DNA of 27,686 nucleotides from a virus. The stretch spans positions 1 to 27,686 of the IMG/VR virus record IMGVR_UViG_3300035698_004472, one strand, 5' to 3'. The first letter of the stretch is position 1; each line of letters begins with the position of its first letter. This document shows positions 12,338 to 19,604 of this stretch, in pieces. The position numbers and the translations under genes are program-made. The notes beneath the pieces are model-generated. The model was not told the origin of the DNA. It made no database searches and was given only the letters and a program-made list of their open reading frames with translations.

Positions 12338-12876
12338 TAATACATAATTATAAACATCCACCATTAAAAGAGCTGTGTGAGATATTCGGAGTTTCCATGG
12401 TGTGGGCCATTAATAAGAGAGTCAGAAATTTTAGAGATGAGATTGAAGATTTACAGAGACAAAAAGGTATAGCTATAAAACATATTATCCAAGACGGATG
12501 GTCATTGTATGAACCGGCTAAAATAGACAAGCAAATCATGAAAATAGAAAAGACTGTTAAATGGCTTAACAAAATAAAGAAAGTTAAAGACGATGTTGAA
12601 TTTCAAGAGGTGATGTCGCGAGGAGTTGACCTTAGTGTTATAAAAGACATTCCCATAGATGAAGTCTTAGATCGATACAATAGAAGGTATGACAAGAATA
12701 GGTTCTTCAAACTGAGGCCAGAAGAGACTACAGCATCAGCACAATTCAATGTTGAAAAGACTCTTTTCTGCGATCGGGGAAATAGTAATGAGGGCGGAAG
12801 TGTAGTCGATTTAATGATGGTTTTAGAAAAATGCTCAGTCGGAGAGGCTATTAAAAAACTAACTTATATATTATGA
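12334..12876 (+). CDS. Degenerate CHC2 zinc-finger primase-like protein
   Basis: This encodes 180 residues and starts in an ATGA overlap with the helicase gene. The N-terminal 45 residues look like a helix-turn-helix (LKELCEIFGVSMVWAINKRV). Residues 105-180 follow the layout of the DnaG CHC2 domain: IPIDEVLDRYN, RPEETTASAQFNV, LFCDRGNSNEGGSVVDLMMV and SVGEAIKKLTYIL, matching DnaG patterns such as CPFHxEKTPSF, HCFGCGxGG and DxIxF. Of the four usual zinc ligands only Cys146 seems to remain. The fold appears kept while the metal site is lost. It may bind single-stranded template or couple helicase to priming. The similarity is by eye and needs a profile search. Confidence 0.6.
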   Translation: MIIHNYKHPPLKELCEIFGVSMVWAINKRVRNFRDEIEDLQRQKGIAIKHIIQDGWSLYEPAKIDKQIMKIEKTVKWLNKIKKVKDDVEFQEVMSRGVDLSVIKDIPIDEVLDRYNRRYDKNRFFKLRPEETTASAQFNVEKTLFCDRGNSNEGGSVVDLMMVLEKCSVGEAIKKLTYIL

Positions 12877-13052
12877 AAACTAAAATTAAGCTCATCAAAA
12901 AAACAACATATATTATTGATGATGAATCTGAATTAAAATTAATAAGATTCTGTTTGGACTATTGTTGGCACAGAGCAACTAAACATAAAACACCGGTGTC
13001 CGGGCTAGACAAAGGAATTAATAAAATGAGAAAAGAATTCGAAAAAAACTAA
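12873..13052 (+). CDS. Hypothetical protein, 59 aa
   Basis: This encodes 59 residues and starts in an ATGA overlap with the CHC2-like gene, so it is likely coupled to the replication operon. It starts with a basic strand (KTKIKLIKKTTYIIDDESEL) and continues LIRFCLDYCWHRATKHK, with Cys and His that might bind metal, ending in a Lys/Glu helix. No family was recognised. Confidence 0.55.
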   Translation: MKTKIKLIKKTTYIIDDESELKLIRFCLDYCWHRATKHKTPVSGLDKGINKMRKEFEKN

Positions 13053-13073
13053 TAAATTAATAAAATAAATATT

Positions 13074-13277
13074 ATGGTGAATCCACTATTAAAATTTAAA
13101 GAAGACAACAAGCTTACTTTTAAACAAGTAGCTGCAAAATTAGGCAAGGGAGAAATTACGACTATTCAATTAGCTCGTATGACTCCAGAGTCATTACGTA
13201 CCAAGCAAGTAGATACTATTTTAATAGTAAAAGAAAAGCTAGGAATAGACTTAATTGAGTATATCGAGAACGGATAA
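13074..13277 (+). CDS. Small helix-turn-helix-like protein
   Basis: This encodes 67 residues. The pattern LTFKQVAAKLGKGEITTIQL, then MTPESLRTKQVDTILIVKEK, resembles a Cro/C1-type helix-turn-helix in which QVAAKLG is the first helix. The second helix is less typical, so DNA binding is only plausible. The C-terminus (LGIDLIEYIENG) is helical. It starts from ATATTATGG without a Shine-Dalgarno and precedes the hairpin and gene of the probable single-strand-binding protein. It could be a regulator or a small structural partner. Confidence 0.5.
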   Translation: MVNPLLKFKEDNKLTFKQVAAKLGKGEITTIQLARMTPESLRTKQVDTILIVKEKLGIDLIEYIENG

Positions 13278-13303
13278 TAGTTTAATTAATTATATAAAGA
13301 TTG

Positions 13304-13332
13304 GTATTACAAGCACAGCGTGGTTGTGATAC
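13304..13332 (+). promoter_or_regulatory. Leader hairpin of SSB-like gene
   Basis: GTAT 13304-13307 pairs with ATAC 13329-13332, then a T-G wobble, ACAA 13309-13312 with TTGT 13324-13327, a G-G mismatch, and CAC 13314-13316 with GTG 13320-13322, with an AGC loop. It ends 13 nt before the ATG at 13346 and supports that start over a TTG at 13301, which would place the hairpin inside the coding region. Such a position is suitable for translational control. Confidence 0.55.
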
Positions 13333-13345
13333 TAAAACTACAACT

Positions 13346-14083
13346 ATGGGTTTTATCGAAAGGGACAACAAAATTTTTGCCAAAATCACAGCAGATGGCA
13401 TTGTAAGAATTCCTACAAGTGAAACAGATCCAGAAGCAGTTACACGTGAAGTGGAATTGTCAGACGGAGCTAAAAAAACTTATCACGAGTTGGAGAAGAA
13501 AGGAATTCAAGGAAAAATTGAGAGCATCGAATTTAAAGAAACAGATTATGGCAAGATGTTAAACATTACATTTGCATTAGAGGAAGGACAGAGAAATCAA
13601 ATTGTACTAGGTTTGTCAGCAGGGAATAACTTTGCCACTTCATTCATGGAGAGATTGCCTAACTTAGATTTATCAAGAGAGATTTCATTATCTCCATGGG
13701 CAATGGAAAAGAACGGAAAATCTACTAAAGGAATGGTTGTATGGCAAACACCAAAAGACGCAGAAGAAGGAACAGCTAAAGTAAAAGTACCGAGCTTTTT
13801 TAAGACACCTTATGTAGAAGGAACAAGAAGTAAATTATTAAATAATTATCCTGCACCAGAAGGTGATGGCAAAGGATTTGATAAAGACGATTGGAAAATG
13901 TACTTCACAACTGTTAAGAAATTCTTAATTAAGTTTACAGAAGAAAATATCATTCCTACTATCGGAGCAGGGTTTGATACTTCTAGTGCTAAACCAGGTA
14001 GCTTAGATGACGTAGAAACAAAAGAAGAAGATAAAGGAGCAGAAAATGAAGACGGAGTTAAGGTAGAAGACGTACCTATGTAG
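13346..14083 (+). CDS. Probable single-stranded DNA-binding protein
   Basis: This encodes 245 residues. The start at ATG 13346 fits the local context ACAACTATGG and leaves a hairpin in the leader. The body is strand-rich (KIFAKITADGIVRIP, KIESIEFKETDYGKMLNITF, NQIVLGLSAGNNFATSFMER). It ends in an acidic tail (SLDDVETKEEDKGAENEDGV and then KVEDVPM), a hallmark of SSB proteins such as T4 gp32 and T7 gp2.5, where the tail contacts replication partners. It lies between the primase-helicase and recombination genes. No recognisable signature was found, so the assignment rests on tail, composition and context. It could also be another DNA-binding replication accessory. Confidence 0.5.
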   Translation: MGFIERDNKIFAKITADGIVRIPTSETDPEAVTREVELSDGAKKTYHELEKKGIQGKIESIEFKETDYGKMLNITFALEEGQRNQIVLGLSAGNNFATSFMERLPNLDLSREISLSPWAMEKNGKSTKGMVVWQTPKDAEEGTAKVKVPSFFKTPYVEGTRSKLLNNYPAPEGDGKGFDKDDWKMYFTTVKKFLIKFTEENIIPTIGAGFDTSSAKPGSLDDVETKEEDKGAENEDGVKVEDVPM

Positions 14084-14095
14084 TAATTTTTTAAA

Positions 14096-14119
14096 GTGGG
14101 ATTATGAAAATAATCCCAC
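14096..14119 (+). other. Perfect hairpin with GAAA tetraloop
   Basis: GTGGGATTAT 14096-14105 pairs perfectly with ATAATCCCAC 14110-14119 around a GAAA tetraloop, 12 nt after the stop of the SSB-like gene. A T-run precedes the left arm and none follows the right arm. It is followed by an ATTATTAATTAAATATAAAA box and the next ATG. It could be a 3'-end stabiliser or attenuator. Confidence 0.75.
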
Positions 14120-14149
14120 CCATAAAGATTATTAATTAAATATAAAAAT

Positions 14150-14401
14150 ATGTACACAGAAAACATTAAAATGGAAGATTCTAGGACTGTGGAGACTACG
14201 GGTTACATGGGAAAGACTATCTTTTCTAAATGTATATTTGGTCTTCATTCTGTCCTTAGTAAAGAAGATGATTACGAAGAATGTAAAAATATAATTAAAA
14301 AAAGAATTGATGATCACCTCGATCAAAGACAAAAAGAGATTGAGGAACGAGCTAATAAATTTAAAGCAGGTGTTAACAAAAAACCTGCACCTAGTCTATG
14401 A
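14150..14401 (+). CDS. Hypothetical protein, 83 aa
   Basis: This encodes 83 residues. The first half contains GYMGKTIFSKCIFGLHSVLS and the second is a charged helix (KNIIKKRIDDHLDQRQKEIEERANKF), possibly coiled coil. The start context AAAAATATG lacks a Shine-Dalgarno. The gene begins a new unit after the hairpin and AT box and overlaps the next gene by ATGA. No family was recognised. Confidence 0.55.
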   Translation: MYTENIKMEDSRTVETTGYMGKTIFSKCIFGLHSVLSKEDDYEECKNIIKKRIDDHLDQRQKEIEERANKFKAGVNKKPAPSL

Positions 14402-14646
14402 GTGAAGATTCTGAAATGTGGGAAGAAATACATAAAGAAAATAAAAAGAGGAAAAAAGAGAATCAGAAAAATTCTTTAAAAATATTACAAGAAAAAGGTA
14501 TAACTTGGCAATTATTAAATGATGATACTTGTCATTATAGAGTTGGTGAATTTGATTATTGGCCGACTACTGGTAAATTTTATAATCAGAAAACAAAACA
14601 AAAAGGACGTGGAGTTTTCAATCTAATAAAAATTTTAAAAAACTAA
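14398..14646 (+). CDS. Hypothetical protein, 82 aa
   Basis: This encodes 82 residues and starts in an ATGA overlap with the previous gene. The N-terminus is a charged helix (EEIHKENKKRKKENQKN). The C-terminal half, GITWQLLNDDTCHYRVGEFD followed by YWPTTGKFYNQKTKQKGRGV and a NLIKIL helix, fits a small phage domain in which a WPxTGxFxxxxxxxxGRGVxNL pattern recurs; I know it only as a hypothetical family. It might bind nucleic acid. It is co-oriented with the recombination genes that follow. Confidence 0.6.
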   Translation: MSEDSEMWEEIHKENKKRKKENQKNSLKILQEKGITWQLLNDDTCHYRVGEFDYWPTTGKFYNQKTKQKGRGVFNLIKILKN

Positions 14647-14656
14647 ACATAAAACT

Positions 14657-15655
14657 ATGGATGATACAAAAAAAGAGTTTGAGATTGATGAATTCAATCC
14701 CAAAAAAGAAGAGCTAGTCACACTAGCTGAAAAATACAAAGGCCTTACAATTAAAAACATGAATGACATTGAAGGTTATAGCGCTGTTAATAAAGCACGT
14801 AAGGAATTGAAAACTGTTAGATGCGATTATGACAAGCAGGTAGAGGGTGCTATAAAATCAAAAAGAGATGATTATAATTCTTTTAGAACGAATCTATTAA
14901 AATTAAAAGATTCTTTTGTAAAGATTATTGAACCATTAGAAATAGAATTGAAAGGCAAGACCGACGCTATAGATGATGAGAGAGCAAGGAAACAAAGAGT
15001 GGCAACTCTTCCGGAGAGAAAGGAAAGATTAGAAACAATAGAGGGTGTTTGGAGTGACGAAGATATATTATCTATGGATGATAAAGAATTCGACACAAAC
15101 TTTAATGAAGCGAAAACTCTTTGGTTAGAAGAGAAAGAAAGAATGATGAAAGAAAAGGAAGATAAGATTAAAGCAGATGAAGAAAGAATTGAGAATGAGA
15201 AGAAAATAGAAGCAGAGAAAAAGAAAGCACGTGAAGAAGCATTAGAAGAAGCAGAGAAGCAAGCTAAATTAGACAAAGAAGAGTCTGAAAGAAAGATAAT
15301 TGAAGAAGCTGCTAAAGTTGAGCATGAAAAAAAAGAATCAGAAGCAAGGGCTGTAGTAGAGAAGCAAGAAGCTATCGCTACTGAGAGAAAAAAAGCAGAA
15401 GTTGAGAAGCAAGCTATTATAGATGAGCAGGCTAGAAAAGACAAAGAAGCTAAGGAAGAGATCGAGAGAAAAGAAAAAGTTGAGGCTGAGGCAAAGGCCG
15501 AGGCTGAACTTAAACAAAAAAGAATAGATAATGATAAAAGTTATCATGAGTTCTTAGATAGGAATAAGTATGTTGAAGGACCAGGTTTTTTATTAACTAA
15601 CACAGATACTAAAGTCGTTATCTATAAAAAGATTGATGAGTTTATTAAACCATAG
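14657..15655 (+). CDS. DUF1351-like coiled-coil recombination-associated protein
   Basis: This encodes 332 residues. Residues 20-110 include YSAVNKARKELKTVRCDYDK followed by FRTNLLKLKDSFVKIIEPLE, matching the layout of DUF1351 phage proteins, which often lie beside exonuclease, SSB and single-strand-annealing genes. Residues 150-290 are a long Glu/Lys/Ala coiled coil (for example KIEAEKKKAREEALEEAEKQ). The C-terminal segment (HEFLDRNKYVEGPGFLLTNT) is a short folded end. The PD-(D/E)XK nuclease gene starts 4 nt after its stop. A role as scaffold or partner in recombination is inferred from neighbourhood only. Confidence 0.65.
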   Translation: MDDTKKEFEIDEFNPKKEELVTLAEKYKGLTIKNMNDIEGYSAVNKARKELKTVRCDYDKQVEGAIKSKRDDYNSFRTNLLKLKDSFVKIIEPLEIELKGKTDAIDDERARKQRVATLPERKERLETIEGVWSDEDILSMDDKEFDTNFNEAKTLWLEEKERMMKEKEDKIKADEERIENEKKIEAEKKKAREEALEEAEKQAKLDKEESERKIIEEAAKVEHEKKESEARAVVEKQEAIATERKKAEVEKQAIIDEQARKDKEAKEEIERKEKVEAEAKAEAELKQKRIDNDKSYHEFLDRNKYVEGPGFLLTNTDTKVVIYKKIDEFIKP

Positions 15656-15659
15656 CTAT

Positions 15660-16460
15660 ATGATAAAAAAAGAAGATTACTTTGATAGAGTCAAAGGAGC
15701 AAAAGCATTGACTAGATCAAAGATAATGGATTTTAAGAAGTGTAAATCCTATTTTAAGAAAAAACATATAGAGGGTACTCTTGAAAAGAAATTACTTGGG
15801 GACCCTTTAATCAAAGGATCAGCTGTAGATTGTATTTTAACAGAATCAAGAGAAAAGTTTGATGCAACATATTATATAGTATCTGGAAACAGGAATAAAA
15901 AAGCACTTGATTATGAATTCCAACTAACTGAGACTCTATACAGAGAGATTCTTTCTCTTGCAGATAGTGTTGAAAGGCAAGATGCTTATAAAGAAATAAA
16001 AGCAAAAGGATATATTGCCCAGGAGCTTATTCAGGTTGATATGGAATTAGGTGAACATTTTGATTGCTTATGTGGCCTCCCAGATTGGTATTTGATTTCA
16101 AAGGATGGAAAACATTGTCATATAGTCGATCTTAAAACCTCTAAAGATGGTGATGATAGAAAATATTTATGGCATTGTGTTGACTATTTTTATTTTGAGC
16201 AGCAAGCACTTTATCAATTAATTTTAGCTAAACTTCACCCAGAAATTGAAACATTTATTTCTGATCATTTAGTTGTAGAAAAAGATTCTAATGGTATATA
16301 TGATTGTTATATCTATACGCTTGCTAAGAGCAGAATTGAAAGAGAGAAAGTTAATATGCTTGCATACATCGAACAAATAAAAAATGAGAAAGACTTTTTA
16401 CCTAAGAACGTAAGCTTCAAAGATGCGATTACTATTGGAGCGTTAAATAACGAAGAATAA
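15660..16460 (+). CDS. PD-(D/E)XK exonuclease, RecE/Cas4-like
   Basis: This encodes 266 residues. The ATG at 15660 is preferred because an earlier in-frame ATG at 15633 lies inside the DUF1351-like gene and 15660 follows its stop by 4 nt. Motifs: LTRSKIMDFKKC near 17-28, the KGSAVDCILTE block at 52-62, GLPDW at 139-143 (first catalytic Asp), VDLKTS at 156-161 with D157 and K159, and QQALY at 181-185. This is the RecB-like nuclease pattern shared with RecE, lambda-type exonucleases and Cas4. The enzyme probably degrades one strand of duplex DNA to make 3' tails for annealing. The single Cys near 28 does not suggest an intact Fe-S cluster. Confidence 0.85.
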   Translation: MIKKEDYFDRVKGAKALTRSKIMDFKKCKSYFKKKHIEGTLEKKLLGDPLIKGSAVDCILTESREKFDATYYIVSGNRNKKALDYEFQLTETLYREILSLADSVERQDAYKEIKAKGYIAQELIQVDMELGEHFDCLCGLPDWYLISKDGKHCHIVDLKTSKDGDDRKYLWHCVDYFYFEQQALYQLILAKLHPEIETFISDHLVVEKDSNGIYDCYIYTLAKSRIEREKVNMLAYIEQIKNEKDFLPKNVSFKDAITIGALNNEE

Positions 16461-16464
16461 TTAT

Positions 16465-16821
16465 ATGACAAACGAAAAAATATTTAAAAAAGCAATAGAG
16501 AAAGTTATTAAGAATGGCTGGAAAGGCGTTAATCCATTAGAGATTAAAATTGAACCACACGATAAAACTATTCCAAGAGATATAATTGATGTTATGAGTT
16601 GGATTACAGCACAACCTTATATTATAGAACTTATCTTTTTTCCTGACTTTGCAAAAGCTCTTTGGGGAGAGGAGTGGCAAGAGGGTGATTGTATAAAACA
16701 ATCTGCTGATGAGATGTTTTTAAGACCTCCGTCTAGATGGAAATATTATCAACATCAAATGTTAGACGAGATACAAGAAGGTAAAGACCCTATTAAATAT
16801 TTAGAACAATTTATAAAATAG
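16465..16821 (+). CDS. Hypothetical phage protein, paralogue B
   Basis: This encodes 118 residues and is a paralogue of the gene at 6373-6708, with shared KKAIEK, KNGW, PDFAKALWGEEWQEGDCIKQ, ADEMFLRPPSRW and a C-terminal PIKYLEQF. Divergence is strongest in residues 25-50. Having two copies 10 kb apart in one phage suggests dosage or specialisation. No function is known to me. It lies 4 nt after the nuclease gene and 7 nt before the helicase gene. Confidence 0.75.
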   Translation: MTNEKIFKKAIEKVIKNGWKGVNPLEIKIEPHDKTIPRDIIDVMSWITAQPYIIELIFFPDFAKALWGEEWQEGDCIKQSADEMFLRPPSRWKYYQHQMLDEIQEGKDPIKYLEQFIK

Positions 16822-16828
16822 AAACAAA

Positions 16829-18217
16829 ATGAAAGTAATAATAGGTAGTAAAATTAAAATCGTTGGGGCGGAAGAGAGGGTTAAGCGTTTAATGCGAAAA
16901 GCATTGACATTAGTTAACCCTCAATACCAGATGGCTGTATGTATGGCTCGTAAGGACCCAGCAAAAAGAAAGATGTTGTATGCCATGACTCCGACATTCA
17001 AATATTACACAGAAGTTTTAGATACATTTATTGTTTCACGTGGACTTAAAGAAAGGATATTAAGATTTTTTAAGGTGAACAAATTTGAATATGAACTAGA
17101 AGAAAATTATTGTTCTAAGTTAATGAAGAATTATCTAGCAGAAAAAATTGTTCTTCGTGATTACCAAGAAGGTGATGATGATACTATCCTACAACATAAA
17201 CAAGGGATAATAAAACTAGGGACAGCTTATGGAAAAACTATTATTGCTTTAAAACTTGCAGAAGAAAACAGATTAAGAACATTAATAATTTGTTGTAAGG
17301 CAGAATTATCAGAGCTATCAAAATACAAGCATGACTTCAAAGAGATCTACGGATATGACATAGGAGTAATCCAGGGTAAAGTTTGTAACATCTCCGATGT
17401 CACAGTCGCAACCATGTCTACTCTAGCCAGAAGTGATTTATCTAAGCTAAAAAATGAGTTTGGAATGCTAATAGTTGACGAATGTCACGTTTCATTGTCT
17501 GATAAACGTAAAAAGGTGGTAGAATCGTTCAATTCTTACTACAGATACGGTATGTCAGGCACCCCAGGGCGAGCTAACGGTCAATCTGAGGCTGTAAAGT
17601 TCTTATATGGCTCAATAATCATAGACAAGAAACTACCTCAGGACAAGCCTTCTGTGCATGTATATAAAACAAATGTAGACGTTGGGGCATCACAATACCA
17701 CGAAATGGAAGAGGCGGTAATGTATAGCGTAAAAAGAAACGTTATAATAAGAAATATTATAAAAGAGAGATTAAGTGAAAACAGAAGAATACTTGTATTA
17801 ACTAAAAGAATAGAACATGGGGTAATAATAAGAGAGGAATTAAAACATTTTTATAAAATAAATTCCATAGCAATATCTTCAAAAGATCCTGCTAGTATGC
17901 GGAATGAATTAATACAGGCTCTCAGGAGCGAGCAGAAAGACTTTCAAGTATTAATAGGAACATATAGTCTCCTATCTACTGGTGTGGACATTGAAAGATT
18001 AGATACTGTTATTCTAGCCATGTCAATAAAGGTGGACGGTGAGTATGATGCTACGTTAATACAATCAGTCGGTAGAATATTACGTCTTTATGGTAAGAAA
18101 CAAAAACCTTTAATAATCGATCTAGATGATAATTTAAATAAAATAATGCACAGACATCATAACTCTCGAATGGCAGTGTACAAACGCGAGGGATGGTGTG
18201 TGAGTAAAATGAATTGA
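16829..18217 (+). CDS. SF2 DNA helicase, XPB/UvsW-like
   Basis: This encodes 462 residues. Motifs: LRDYQ (Q-like) at 109-113, Walker A GTAYGKT at 131-137, Walker B VDECH with DECH at 217-220, motif III SGTPGR at 243-248, motif V TYSLLSTGVDI near 378-388, and motif VI QSVGRILR at 412-419. This is the order of SF2 helicases of the XPB/UvsW/RAD25 group in phages, which act in recombination-dependent replication by branch migration or fork remodelling. The N-terminal 100 residues (IIGSKIKIVGAEERVKRLM and following) may be a DNA-binding domain. It is flanked by nuclease, methyltransferase and resolvase-like genes. Confidence 0.92.
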   Translation: MKVIIGSKIKIVGAEERVKRLMRKALTLVNPQYQMAVCMARKDPAKRKMLYAMTPTFKYYTEVLDTFIVSRGLKERILRFFKVNKFEYELEENYCSKLMKNYLAEKIVLRDYQEGDDDTILQHKQGIIKLGTAYGKTIIALKLAEENRLRTLIICCKAELSELSKYKHDFKEIYGYDIGVIQGKVCNISDVTVATMSTLARSDLSKLKNEFGMLIVDECHVSLSDKRKKVVESFNSYYRYGMSGTPGRANGQSEAVKFLYGSIIIDKKLPQDKPSVHVYKTNVDVGASQYHEMEEAVMYSVKRNVIIRNIIKERLSENRRILVLTKRIEHGVIIREELKHFYKINSIAISSKDPASMRNELIQALRSEQKDFQVLIGTYSLLSTGVDIERLDTVILAMSIKVDGEYDATLIQSVGRILRLYGKKQKPLIIDLDDNLNKIMHRHHNSRMAVYKREGWCVSKMN

Positions 18218-18218
18218 T

Positions 18219-18683
18219 ATGAAAAAAATAATAGATGTTTGTTGTGGTAGTAGAATGTTCTGGTTTGATAAGAAAAATAAAGATGTTATTTTTAATGATA
18301 TAAGAAAAGAAAAGCATATACTATGTGATGGGAGAAAACTAGATATAAATCCGGACACAATGATGGACTTTACTAATTTATCTAAAATAAAAACAGGAAC
18401 AATGAAGCTAGTTGTATTCGATCCTCCTCACATGAAAACATTGGGAGCTAATAGTTGGATGGCGAAGAAGTATGGAAAATTAACTGGTGATTGGAAAATA
18501 GATATATCAAAAGGCTTTAAAGAATGTTTTAGAATCTTAGATAAATATGGTGTGTTAATATTTAAGTGGAATGAAACTGATATTAAAACAAGTGAAATAT
18601 TAAAACTTACAAACAACAAACCATTATTTGGTCATTTGTCTGGTAAAAGGTCAAATACTCATTGGATTTGTTTTATGAAATAA
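18219..18683 (+). CDS. Class I SAM-dependent methyltransferase
   Basis: This encodes 154 residues. The start IIDVCCGSRMFWFDKKNKDV matches a widespread phage methyltransferase family that opens with DxCCGxRMFW. FDPPHM near residues 68-73 corresponds to the (D/N)PP(Y/W/H) catalytic motif IV of amino-methyltransferases. The rest, GFKECFRILDKYGVLIFKWN, is the usual strand and helix after motif IV. Substrate is uncertain: adenine N6 in DNA is likely, but no target domain is visible. It begins one base after the helicase stop. Confidence 0.85.
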   Translation: MKKIIDVCCGSRMFWFDKKNKDVIFNDIRKEKHILCDGRKLDINPDTMMDFTNLSKIKTGTMKLVVFDPPHMKTLGANSWMAKKYGKLTGDWKIDISKGFKECFRILDKYGVLIFKWNETDIKTSEILKLTNNKPLFGHLSGKRSNTHWICFMK

Positions 18684-18687
18684 ACAT

Positions 18688-19173
18688 ATGATAGTCACAT
18701 CAAAACAACACGTAAACAAATATAAGCTACAAACACCTTATTTAGAGAAGGATTTGCAAGGGAAGATTGGGAGGTGGATTAATGAAAAGCTAAGGACATT
18801 TAATCTACCAGAAGAATTGCTAGGGTCACTCAATGAAGTAAAGATTTCTACAGGTGGAACAATAGCTTTTTCTAAATTTGAAGACCAACAAATTCCATCA
18901 TTAATGAAGTCTGATAAGAGTGGACTTTACCATAAAATGACAGATGCTTCATTTGGATCTAAGCCAGGAGATTTCGTTATAACAAAGGGTGGGTATATAT
19001 TCTGTCAGTTTTGGAAAAATAGGCAACAAGAGATATGTTATTATATGGACATTCGTTCTGTAATAATTAAAGTAAAATTGAGAGGAGAGAAGTCGATTAA
19101 GGAAACAGACTTCATGTTACATGGCCACAAAATTAATTTAGCTGACTATAAAGTTGGCATTAAGAAGAAATAG
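18688..19173 (+). CDS. Possible PD-(D/E)XK resolvase-like nuclease
   Basis: This encodes 161 residues. The centre, KMTDASFGSKPGDFVITKGG followed by YIFCQFWKN and a FYMID-like YYMDIRSVI, resembles Holliday-junction-resolvase-like phage proteins in which a SD..xxxKPxDF segment precedes a beta strand and an IDI/VDI strand. A catalytic (D/E)xK triad is not certain, since the usual ExK is replaced by CQFWK. It lies between methyltransferase and phosphatase genes and near the helicase, a context compatible with recombination. Confidence in function is low; an alternative is an unknown phage protein. Confidence 0.4.
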   Translation: MIVTSKQHVNKYKLQTPYLEKDLQGKIGRWINEKLRTFNLPEELLGSLNEVKISTGGTIAFSKFEDQQIPSLMKSDKSGLYHKMTDASFGSKPGDFVITKGGYIFCQFWKNRQQEICYYMDIRSVIIKVKLRGEKSIKETDFMLHGHKINLADYKVGIKKK

Positions 19174-19174
19174 T

Positions 19175-19600
19175 ATGAGACTAGGAAAAATAAAACAAAA
19201 AGCTATTGTTGTAGATATTGATGGAACTATTGCCCTAAAGGGAGATAGAAGCCCTTATGATTGGGATAGCGTCGATAAGGACACAATCAATAAGACAATA
19301 GTAGACTTAGTAAACTTGCTAGGCTCTCATTATATAGTAATATTAGTATCTGGTAGAGACGCATCATGCAAGGAGAAAACTATAGATTGGTTAGAAAAAA
19401 ATGATATAGATTATGATTTATTGTTTATGAGAGAAGAAGGAAATAACGAAAAAGATGTTCTTATAAAACAAAGAATATATAACAAGCTTATTAAAGATAA
19501 TTATAAAGTTCAATTTGTTCTTGATGATAGAAACCAAACCGTTGCAGGTTGGAGAGAAATCGGTTTAACATGTCTTCAAGTAGCAGAAGGCGATTTCTAA
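19175..19600 (+). CDS. Polynucleotide 3'-phosphatase (Pnkp C-terminal-like)
   Basis: This encodes 141 residues of the HAD superfamily; the ATG at 19175 follows the preceding stop by one base. Motif I is VDIDGT with catalytic Asp14 and Asp16, followed by RSPYDWDSVDKDTINK as in T4 Pnkp. Motif II is VSGRDASCKEKTIDWL, then MREEGNNEKDVLIKQRIYNK and DDRNQTVAGWREIGLTCLQV with the AEGDF ending, all aligning with the T4 phosphatase domain from memory. It removes 3'-phosphates or 2',3'-cyclic phosphates from RNA or DNA ends. The N-terminal P-loop kinase half of T4 Pnkp is missing and no kinase is seen elsewhere in the window. Confidence 0.9.
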   Translation: MRLGKIKQKAIVVDIDGTIALKGDRSPYDWDSVDKDTINKTIVDLVNLLGSHYIVILVSGRDASCKEKTIDWLEKNDIDYDLLFMREEGNNEKDVLIKQRIYNKLIKDNYKVQFVLDDRNQTVAGWREIGLTCLQVAEGDF

Positions 19601-19604
19601 CTAT

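Noticed and set aside
13301-13345. TTG-initiated extension of the SSB-like gene
   Set aside because: It contains a strong hairpin and lacks a ribosome site, whereas the ATG at 13346 has the common ACTATGG context.
14872-15444. 190-residue Ser-rich ORF on the minus strand
   Set aside because: It is the antisense shadow of the Glu/Lys coiled coil; Ser and Phe runs are the expected reading of GAA/AAG-rich DNA.
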